From Trichomonas tenax (taxonomy: Eukaryota; Parabasalia; Trichomonadida; Trichomonadidae), in assembly GCA_023091735.1 (NCBI GenBank), contig JALKBU010000322.1, positions 1 to 48,424 of the forward strand: a stretch of DNA of 48,424 bases, written 5' to 3'. Made by a program: the position numbers and the translations under genes. Below are positions 19,750 through 29,500 of this stretch, piece by piece (position 1 is the stretch's first letter; each line of letters starts with the position of its first letter). The notes beneath the pieces were generated by a model. It searched no databases. It saw nothing but the letters and a program-made list of their open reading frames with translations, and had not been told where the DNA came from.

Positions 19750-21609
19750 TTATTCTGTGATTTTCATCAAGAGAGATGGAAATGCTTGATATAGATTCCT
19801 ATACAAACCTTTTGCGTTCCCTTCTTTTGTTGCCAATAATGTGCAAAAGTCTTTGAATGACTTATAAAAGGATTCGCGATTCTTTTCGACATCGCGCGGC
19901 AAAACTGTTATTTCTTCAACTGTTGTCATCAAGAAATACAATTTTTCTCTTAGCGATCTATTCGATGAGGAAAGCCAGCAGTTTTCAATGATTTCCGTCG
20001 AGTTCTTCTCGAATGCTTTGACAATATCTGCAAACTCATTTGCTTTCTTAATGCGTTCGATTGCTGCAGCAGTTCTCGATATTATTCCAAGGTTGAAGAA
20101 TATTGAAATTGTGTTGCACATTGTCAGCATCTCAAACAGAAGCAATCTCTGCTGAAAACCTTTCTCGTACCTGCCTACTCTTGTTATAGCGAAGTGTGCA
20201 CGTCTTATTCTAAGAAGAAGTGCTGAAGCGGCTTCGTAAACATCGTTAAAATTAGGCGTGAATAATATCGATGAGATTCCTTCTGGTTGATATCTCAACC
20301 TTGGCCTTTCACCACCAAACTCCAAGTACTTAAGGTCATCACATTTTCTTCCAATATAATCATGTAGAAGAAGTGGTAACCTTTTTTCTGCATTTGCAGA
20401 ATTCTCGAGAATAATTGTTGCAAAATCTCCTCTTCTGAGAAGTACAAAGTCAACAGCATCTTTCAGACGAGAAACAATCTTTTCATGATCAAGGAACAGT
20501 GTCATCATGTGTGAATTTGCGATGGATGATGCTTTTTTAACCAATGCATCAAAGTCCTTTTCTTCTAAGTCAAGTTCAAAGTTTTCTTCCCATTGGCGAA
20601 CAAAATTCAAACACAATCCTGACGAAAACACATAATTAACTGATTCTTTCTTCATAGAACGAGGAATTTCTAGTTCAGATAGATGATAGAGTCCACTCCA
20701 CCATTCAGAAGGTGTTGTTGCTTTGGCACGCGTTTTAACAAAAAATTCACCAAATGGATCATCAACGCGTCCCTTCGTTGCCCAGTCGATACACATTTTC
20801 TCAATTGCTTCGAAGGCCGCAGTTCTGCTTTTGTTTGCAACATATCTTATATATTCATCGCCATGCTTCTCAAGATCCATTAATTTGTTAACAAGAATTC
20901 CTCCGCTTTCTAGTTTAATTGTATTCACAATTATCGCTGCAGCACGTAATATATTGACTGACCGACTATTTAGGAGATAGACAAACTGTGAATTGAGGAT
21001 TTCTGGCAATAGATCTTCGATTGATGATAAGAAGTAGAGATAATCGACTAATATCGTTTGCAACACAGAACCTATCTTGATTTGTGTTAAACAGCGCTTC
21101 TTTTCAATATAATCACGAACTAATTTCACCATCGAACCGATCTGCGAAACTAGTTTTGCTGACGTATGAATATTTGGCGAAATTCGTTCCAGAACTACGA
21201 ACTTTCCTTGTGTATCGCTCCATTCGAATGTAGAACTGTTTTCTCCATGGAGAACCAAAATGAAACTCAATGGAATCTCATGTTGCTTTGGAAATGCGCG
21301 TGGAATTGTATTGTATTTCTCTACTTTGTTCGAAAAATGGTGAAGAAATTGAAATAATTGCGGTGTTCGATTTAAATGATTTGATAAATATGAAATATCT
21401 TTCTTTAAATTCTCCAATTCTTGTTCTCTTCCTTTCGAATATGTCAACTTTTCCCATTCTTTTTGATAATAACTGATGCTTTTCGCTGTAATTGTATTTG
21501 GAAACGATTTTATAAGGTCAACGGCAGTTCTTAGAGCCTTCAAATCATTAGGCCTGTATTTTGCTACAAGTTTACTAATGAGAAATGAAGGATCTAAGTT
21601 TCTTTCCAT
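19750..21609 (-). CDS. Gamma-tubulin complex component (GCP/Spc97-Spc98 family)
   Basis: A 619-residue protein of the Spc97/Spc98 family, which assembles with gamma-tubulin to nucleate microtubules. The GRIP1-type landmark VDDPFGEFF (282-290) corresponds to the family's 'DPYGEF' motif. The following region has FVLLRRGDFATIILEN, matching the 'LLxxGDFxxxF' start of the GRIP2 half. The length is shorter than GCP2 or GCP3 (about 800-900) and nearer GCP4. The N-terminal helices and a Leu-rich middle fit the fold; which GCP subtype it is cannot be told by eye. It shares a 165-base divergent promoter with the FIP1-like gene. Confidence 0.85.
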   Translation of the reverse strand: MERNLDPSFLISKLVAKYRPNDLKALRTAVDLIKSFPNTITAKSISYYQKEWEKLTYSKGREQELENLKKDISYLSNHLNRTPQLFQFLHHFSNKVEKYNTIPRAFPKQHEIPLSFILVLHGENSSTFEWSDTQGKFVVLERISPNIHTSAKLVSQIGSMVKLVRDYIEKKRCLTQIKIGSVLQTILVDYLYFLSSIEDLLPEILNSQFVYLLNSRSVNILRAAAIIVNTIKLESGGILVNKLMDLEKHGDEYIRYVANKSRTAAFEAIEKMCIDWATKGRVDDPFGEFFVKTRAKATTPSEWWSGLYHLSELEIPRSMKKESVNYVFSSGLCLNFVRQWEENFELDLEEKDFDALVKKASSIANSHMMTLFLDHEKIVSRLKDAVDFVLLRRGDFATIILENSANAEKRLPLLLHDYIGRKCDDLKYLEFGGERPRLRYQPEGISSILFTPNFNDVYEAASALLLRIRRAHFAITRVGRYEKGFQQRLLLFEMLTMCNTISIFFNLGIISRTAAAIERIKKANEFADIVKAFEKNSTEIIENCWLSSSNRSLREKLYFLMTTVEEITVLPRDVEKNRESFYKSFKDFCTLLATKEGNAKGLYRNLYQAFPSLLMKITE

Positions 21610-21652
21610 TGTTTTTTAAATAAAATATCAAATTTTTAAACGTTAATCAAAA

Positions 21653-21767
21653 GTGACAATTTAGAAAAGTGTCAATTAAAAATGACTCATTGCAAAACGT
21701 GACAATTTCGAAAAGTGAGAAAACTAAAATGTGACACCCTAAAAGTGACTTTTGATAAAACGTGACA
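21653..21767. promoter_or_regulatory. GTGACA motif array in the divergent GCP/FIP1 promoter
   Basis: Four exact GTGACA words start at 21653, 21699, 21731 and 21762, with variants GTGTCA (21669), GTGAGA (21715) and GTGACT (21745), all in the same orientation and mostly preceded by AAAA or AAAC. Spacing is about 14-32 bases. This is the densest array in the window and lies between two divergent genes, so it is the strongest promoter candidate. Confidence 0.55.
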
Positions 21768-21774
21768 AAGTGTT

Positions 21775-22170
21775 ATGATATTCGACGAATATTCATATCC
21801 AAACTCAGAAGATGAAGATGTAAATATCGTTTGTCATGTTGGTCAGAGAGAGACAAAGGCCGTAACTGCACCACAAGTACAAGCTCAGAAACCAAGATTA
21901 CAAGTTCACACAGGTTTCAAGCCAACAAATCCAGTCATATATCCAAAACTTAAGTTCCAGATGCCAGATTTAACAGAAGGAGCTGAAAATAAGCTCTGGG
22001 TTAAAATGCCAAGCACTCGAGATACTTTCTTCAATTACGGTTTCACAGAGGAAGTTTGGGAAGCATATAAATACAAGCAGATAGAATTAAGGAGACAGTT
22101 CTCAAAGAAAGCACGTCAATACAAGAGAAAGTTGCAAGAAGAAGAAAAGAAAGAAGATTCATCAAAGTAA
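21775..22170 (+). CDS. FIP1: FIP1-like pre-mRNA polyadenylation factor
   Basis: A 131-residue protein with a recognisable Fip1 motif at about residues 70-102: LWVKMPSTRDTFFNYGF followed by EEVWEAYKYKQ. In other eukaryotes this segment (W-x-K-P-G-x-D-x-x-x-FNYGF-x-E-x-x-W) lies in FIP1, which tethers poly(A) polymerase to the cleavage and polyadenylation complex. The N-terminus is acidic (NSEDEDVN), as in FIP1, and the C-terminus is a short basic/charged helix. The protein is far shorter than yeast or human FIP1 and lacks the Pro-rich and RD/RE tails. The ATG follows directly on the last GTGACA box. Confidence 0.8.
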   Translation: MIFDEYSYPNSEDEDVNIVCHVGQRETKAVTAPQVQAQKPRLQVHTGFKPTNPVIYPKLKFQMPDLTEGAENKLWVKMPSTRDTFFNYGFTEEVWEAYKYKQIELRRQFSKKARQYKRKLQEEEKKEDSSK

Positions 22171-22453
22171 TATTAACGCTAACCAATATATCATCAACAT
22201 AAAATATGCTTACGAATAGAGGCAGACTATCGAAAATTCCTTATTTTCATATAGAATTTTCATCAAATTGTTTTGAGGTAGTCTTTAGTATAGAAGTGAT
22301 GATTATTGGTATAAGAAACTTGTTTGGATTCTAATTTATATTATATTATTAGTAAAAACTTGTATCTATTTTATATTTTTAAATACAATTGTAATTTTAT
22401 AACATAAACAAACAGGCAATGAAGCAAATATGCGAATCACGCATATATCACAA

Positions 22454-22780
22454 CTAATGATGTTTTGATTTTCGAAATTCAGGATGTCGCTGAGCTGTTA
22501 TATGATCAAACTGAGCTTTGGTTCTGCTTAACTTGGTACGCATTTCGTCAATTGTTTTTTCTGAATTTTTCATTGAATTCGTCATTTTTGGCATCGAATC
22601 TTCCAAAAAATCTGCGAATATTTCTCCAAAATCATCAAACATTTCACTATTTGGTGTGAATGCGGATTTTATCGACTCAATTGCATCGTTTACCGATTCA
22701 TCGATATTTTGATGAATGGAGTTTCTATCCGACTTCATCAAAAGTGATTTTCCATTATAAAGCCTTGAATATAATATCAT
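22454..22780 (-). CDS. Small helical hypothetical protein
   Basis: The 108-residue frame is probably real: the sequence is amphipathic, with acidic stretch DFGEIFADFLEDSMPKM and a heptad-like tail (MRTKLSRTKAQFDHI). A Met at about residue 15 is an alternative start. I see no family signature; a coiled-coil adaptor is possible. No promoter motif of the GTGACA type is close to it. Confidence 0.45.
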   Translation of the reverse strand: MILYSRLYNGKSLLMKSDRNSIHQNIDESVNDAIESIKSAFTPNSEMFDDFGEIFADFLEDSMPKMTNSMKNSEKTIDEMRTKLSRTKAQFDHITAQRHPEFRKSKHH

Positions 22781-23560
22781 TATTTTAGAATCAATTAATG
22801 TTTAATTCTATTATTTTCAAAATGATTTTATTATTTTAACTTAATTCTACTGGAAACTACTACATTACTGCTTAAACCAAAAGGTTTACAATAAATTAGG
22901 AATATTGCTTTGGCATTCTTTTGATTCAATATGATAATCAACATATCTTGAAAATAAACACATAGCATCAATGTATATATGTATGCACATTGCGTCCATA
23001 CTATGTACATTGTGTTTTATACATTAGCACATTTTTTTAATCCATTGAATCATAAGTATGGCAAAAATTAGTTTTATTTTCACTCTTCATATTATGTGTA
23101 CTATGCATTCTATAATTAGACATTCAACATTATCATATTCGAATATTAATGTTGAATTCTAAGTAGATAGATAAGTTATATAGTTCAATAACAGAAACAT
23201 CAAATTTCCATATATGTATTTCATTCCGAACAGTCTAAAGTCGATACTATATGCTAATCAAATTGTTCAAAATCATGAAATGAAGAGAGCAAAAATTGCA
23301 TTTTAAAAATCGAATCCTCAATAATAAACAATAACTGATGATGTGCATATGTTAAGTATGACATAATGCATACAACTAAATGATAAACAATTGATAATAT
23401 CATTTTAATAAAGAGATATGATTGAATTTATCTCCCATGTGTAAAATAAAGAAAAGTATCTCCCTTCTGATTTTCAGTTGAAAAAATAAAATCCATTAAG
23501 AAACTCATATTATAAACCTTAAATATGAAAAAAATAATATTCGTCATTTTTTTTTCAGAA
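22781..23560. other. AT-rich intergenic region before the BEACH gene
   Basis: No gene is seen. It is very AT-rich with several TATATATG-type runs. The last 20 bases are a T-rich leader ending TTTTTTTTCAGAA just before the preferred ATG at 23561. Confidence 0.5.
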
Positions 23561-26500
23561 ATGTTCCGCTCTATCCAGGCATCTTTTCGCCAACTTAGAG
23601 GGATCAATCTGCAAAATAGGCTTCACAAAATATGGATAAAGTACTTCACCATCCAAACGCAGCCTATTATATCATCAATCCCGAAGAATCATCCATTAAA
23701 CGGGCATTATACATGTTTTAATCTTGCAGATGTCAATATAAAAGCACTCTATATACAGGCGGACATGGTGGAGACTGATCCTGGCACTGCGCTCCCAACA
23801 CTTTTGAATTTGGAGCAGCCAATCTCGCCACACTATTTTAAATTCTGCCAATTATTCCTAAAAGAGTATAAAAACATCAAAGATAGTCGAACAATCGTAT
23901 TTGAAGCTCATCCACATTTACTACGCGCGTTTTTATGCTTCGCTTACCAAACTAAGGAAAAAATCGAGGCTTTAAATCAGAAAAGAGACTCTGCTTTTCT
24001 TCCCACGCAATTCGTTTACGATTTTTCAACACTTATTCGCGTACTAACATTGCTTCCAAACGAGTTTTTCTCGGATTTTTTATTCGCTTGGGGACAATAT
24101 CAACAATATATACTTGCCTTTCTACCAAAACTCGTCATTGCGCCTGAAGGATCACCATTTAGTGCAGCAGCTTACGAAATATTCCAAATATTTATCGATT
24201 TATTATCCATTGACCCGGCAATGAGTATTGAAATGAATGAGATCACAACATATGTGATGTCATATTTCACGGCTATTTTCAATGTGAATCCAGAATCGGA
24301 CATTATCATTAAAACTTTTTCCACATTTTGTGATAAATTCGCAAGTAATGCTGCGCTAAGAAATACGTTTACAACACAAACACTGCAACAAATTATATTG
24401 TTAATCGTCAATATGTTTTCTACTCTTACACAAAAAGATCCAAAAGATGATCTTAAAGTTTATTTCCAAAGTGTTACTCCATATTTCAAGCTGATTCATA
24501 CTCTAACACCAATAAAGCAGGAGCTGTTACCACTAAACATTGGTGAATACGGAATGATGACACCAATTATAGATTTCATAGAATGGTGCACTCTAATTGA
24601 GCTCAAAGACGATATTATAGCTCAGCCATGCGTTCTTGATCCTGTATACAAGACAATGCAGTATCCTTCCAATCCGTTCACATTCAGAGATGAAAAATTA
24701 ATTTCGGCCTTAGTTGAGATTCCAAAAGTCAACAGCAGCATAATGTCAGCGATTCATCCTTTGTATTTAGAGAAATCACCAATCCTTATATCAATGCTGC
24801 TTAAACTTTCCATGATTTGCGGCAAATGCCAAGATACTCTCTCTGACTTTATTTGCTGCATATCTAAGAAGCTCAAGAAGTCCAAATCTCTTAAGATGCA
24901 TTATATTACAGCAGTTGTTCTCTTCAGTTGCTCTGATGCGAATGTTTTCCAACATGTTATGGATTCAACAGATTGCTGGTCAACATTTATCACGAAAACA
25001 ATTTTCAACAAGAACACTGTTCTTGGTCAGGAATCAGAACATATTCTGCAATTGAAAGAAATGGTTTTCTCTATGACAACAAGAGCATTTTTATCCAAAA
25101 TTAATGACAAAACAAAATTAATACAAACTTTGTGTGCAGTTTTGACATCGGATGATCCACATACATTCAACGAGATTATGTTCTATTTCAATAAAATGAT
25201 CCAGATCAATACAAGCAACTTCATTCAGAGCATGATTCCAACAGACTTATTGACGAAAGTTTTCGAAACATATTTTCAATATAGAGAACTTGCAGCCATC
25301 AATATGGAAGACAAAATAGCAAGAGATGTCCGTATGCAAATTGTTCAGTTTATTTTCCAAATTATTGATGATGAAAAAGTTAGAGAAATCGTTTATAAGA
25401 ATGATTCATTTTCAGAAGCTCTCTTCATGTTATTGTTTGAAGAAGAAACTCACAAGAAAGGATTTTCAACTATATTGCAATGCCTTTCAACATTCCGCAG
25501 CACTCCGCTTCTCAAACATCTCAACACCGTCATGAGAGTTGGCCTTCAGCAACCAATGAATCCACGATGGAAGAGTCTTCTTTATGAATTTTTCGATTTG
25601 ATTACAGATGCCGCTCACTACAATTGCGAGGTTATTGCATCTTTCTTCCCATCCAGCGGATGCTTATCGACATTTGGTTTGATTCCTGCTGTTTATGCAG
25701 AGTGTGAATCTGAAGTTGATGCGTATATATTTTTAGTCAAGGTTTTGGATTTATTTATTCTGATGTTCAACAAATCTCAAACTTTCCAATCAAGCTTTTC
25801 AAATCCAAACGCAAAGGTCAGATTCAATATGGAGAAAGCACTGAAGTTCATCACAATAGATGAAGTGATCGTCAATCATTTGTTAAGTCTTGCAACTAAC
25901 ACTGTTATCATGCTTAAGACAGTTAGTAAATTTGCAGAAATCACATGTGTTGATGGCCTTGCTATGCTTTATAATGCAACTGAAGGCACAGAATTCCATC
26001 AACCAATTATAGATTTCTTGGCGGAAATAACAGAGCACTCAATCTCAAACAGATATCAATGCTTCAGAGCCAACCTTATTCAGAACTTTATGAAACTTAT
26101 TCCAACAAATAATCTTCCAACAACAATGAAGCTGTTTTCACAAATTGGTGCTTCGTACTTTAGAATGAATGAATTGTCATTAACAATCAGACTTCTCAAA
26201 TCAGTTAACAGCAGTTATGTTCTTCCTTTAGTTACTTCACTCAACAAAATGATGGAGTTGTATGATGCTGATACACCAACTTCTTTCCTCCACTTTGGCG
26301 TTGAAGATCCGGTTTTCAGCATTCCTCCATTCCAGCTCAATAAGAAATTTGCCTTGATGTTAATGGTATATATAGAGAATGATAGCACAAAAACAATCAA
26401 GAGACCTTCATTGCTTATAAATCTCACTTCAAAGGCCCAAAGATTGGATGTTTCCATCTTAGAAAATGCAATGTGTTTGGACATCACTGATAATAATAAA

Positions 26501-29500
26501 ACCAAGAAAATAAAGCTTGCCGATGGAATTAAGATTCACACATGGTTCAGACTTTGCGTTTCCTTTGAACCAAGATCTATTTCAGTTTTCATTGATAAAT
26601 CTCAAGTCAACAAAATAGATTTAGAAGATAGGTTCACATTTTTAGATAATATCGTTTATTTCTCGATTCACGGCGAAAAAGCAAATATAGAAAGAGTCAG
26701 TTTGTTCAATTGGTCACTTCCAGCAGCAGTCGTTACAAAATCAATGGAAATTGATGAAAAGAATCTTACAAAGTATTATGCAATCTCCAAATATTCGGCA
26801 GCACAGTTCCATGACAATAAATGCATCAACGGAATAACTGATGGAATAGTTAGTGCTTCATTTAACGGCCTCGTCGTTCCATTTATGATTTCAACGATCG
26901 AAGCAATCCCGACTTGCGGCGGTCCAAGAATTTTCCTCCCACTATTCGAGTTAATTGATCAATCTGAAGATCCACAGAAATTATTCACACAGTTATTGAC
27001 ACTTATTCATAACTTGGCTGCAAAGAATCAAACGCTATTCGAGAATCAGCGTTTCTTCAGATCTCTTGGTCATATTTTGCTCAAGATCAACAAAGACATA
27101 ATGTGTGAAAATGCAATTGATGAGCTATATTCTGCGTATAAATGCATCACCATTGATTCCTTGAAGAAAGAAATGATCAGATATGTTTGGGGTGATTTTG
27201 CTATTTGGATAAATGTCAGTGTCAATCTTAAACTATTCATCTTCACTGGAGTATTCACAGGACTTCTTCAGACCGATGCAAAGACTCTCATTGATGTAAT
27301 TCCATTCAAAGAGTTCTTGACAAGATTTATTTTGATGCTACAGACCGAGAAAGAATCACATTTAATCAACAGGGGCTGGAATTTCTTGTTCATTCTTGCG
27401 CAAGAAAAATTCACAATGGAAGATGCAGTTTCATTATACACAGCCATTATTTCAACATCTAATAATTGGATAACATTGGCATCGACTGAATTATTGAGGA
27501 ATTTAATTACAGAAAACTGTCATGCAATGATTGATTTTATTAAAGAAAGAGGATATTATCATCCATTCATCCAACTTCTCAATCACAACTCAGAAACAGC
27601 TCGAATCTATGGTATCCACCTGTTGTATTACATCCATGTTAAAGCACGAGTTTTTGGTATCGAAAATATTGATCTGAGCGATATATTGATTAACGCTGTT
27701 AGATTATTCTATCACAGCGATCAGACTCAGTTATCCATTAACATCACTCTCGGATGCATGTTCGGACTATTGGATATTACAACACCACCACGAACGAATT
27801 ATGCATTTGAGGCCAATAAAGCTAAGACAATTGAACATCCGCAGTTCCTTCCTCTGATTGAAACAATGATTCAAGATGCAAATAGTGATACAATACAGGA
27901 AATCTCCAATATATTACTCAAGGCATTTCTGAATGACGACAAATCATGTGCCAATATGGGAACTTGCAATTTGTATCCATTCTGGATCATTTTCTTCTCT
28001 TTCAGAGATGGTAAACTTGATCAATGGATCAAAGTTCTTGCAAAAATTGTCAAACTCAAGGCCACGCAGAAGGACTATGATCCAATGTATGACTTGATGA
28101 CTATTTTCCTCGTTGCACAGAACTCTGGCTTGAAATCAACATTCATCATCAGAGATATTTTGATGGAGGCCATCACAACAAATAATCAGAAAGTTTTAAA
28201 CTTCACATTGAGATTCATTCTTTATGTCGATATCAATGATGATGATCTAAAGATGTTCAGACGTGAACCGTTCAAACCAGAAGTTAAGTTCGATCTTCTT
28301 CAGACTTTCGCTCAGAAGATAATTTTGTCCAAAGAGAACTATGATAATGATATAATTTACACAAGGCAGACAACAACAGATCCATGGCCAGACTTCTTCC
28401 TTGCGATTCGCGTAGTAAGAGCAATCATTGATCTAGATTCAAAGATATTCAACTCCAACATAATTTTCTTCCCAGAAATCATGATAACATATGCTTCAAT
28501 TGCTGCGATTTTAATGACATACATTTATCAGCAAAGCAGATCTGACTCTGATCCTTTGGTTGCAAGTTTTTGCGCTAAATGCCAGAAATGTCCAAACAGA
28601 GAAAATCTCGTCAGTGCTCTTTTCATTCTTCTCGACAAATACAGCTACACTTGCGATGAAAGCGAAAAATTAATCGACACACTTCATTTCTGCAGCAAAG
28701 CTTACGAAATTGTGACTTTGGAGACAGTGAACGAGGTATCTGAAGGTGCAGTTACAACAACAATTAACGACATAATGCGGACAATCGATGGTTACAGAAA
28801 ATCAAAACTTCAGTTCACAATTGATAGGAATAATTATCTCATCACACTCCTTGATTCATTCTTCAACGATAACTCAGGCGAGCACTTCTTCTATGATATC
28901 AAGCAGCTCTACAGAATAAATATTGAATCCATCAGCCAAGAAAACGCGCGTATATTGAGAGGTAATGCTAAATTCTGGCGCGATGTCATGAAGATGATGC
29001 ACAACCAAATTGGCGGTCCATGGGGTGCTGAAGAATCCAAGAGAACTCACTTCATGGCAGGAAACTACTTTGATCCAATTGGCCGTCGCATGAAGACAAA
29101 GGTGAACTATCATTTCACTATCCACGAAGATGCGTCATTGAGAAGAGATAATTCCATCGATGATCAGAATGTGCAGTCTATTTTCGTTCCTTCAACAGAG
29201 CCAACGGATACAGATGAACCAAATAACAGGCTGAACACAGTCCAAATCGAATGCAGATTAATCACACTTGCAATCAACTACACAGGAACTCTTTTCCTTG
29301 GCAACAACTTGCTCGCTTTCGAATCTTCGTCTGCTGTAAGTGGAATTGGAAACGAAGAGATCAAGAAACAAAAGATCATCGAAATCAGCCTCGACCAAAT
29401 CTCTTTCATTCTCAAGAGAAGATATCTCCACATCGACAATAGTATTGAAGTATTCACACTTTCTAACAGAAGCCACTTCATCATTTTTGCAAACGATCCT

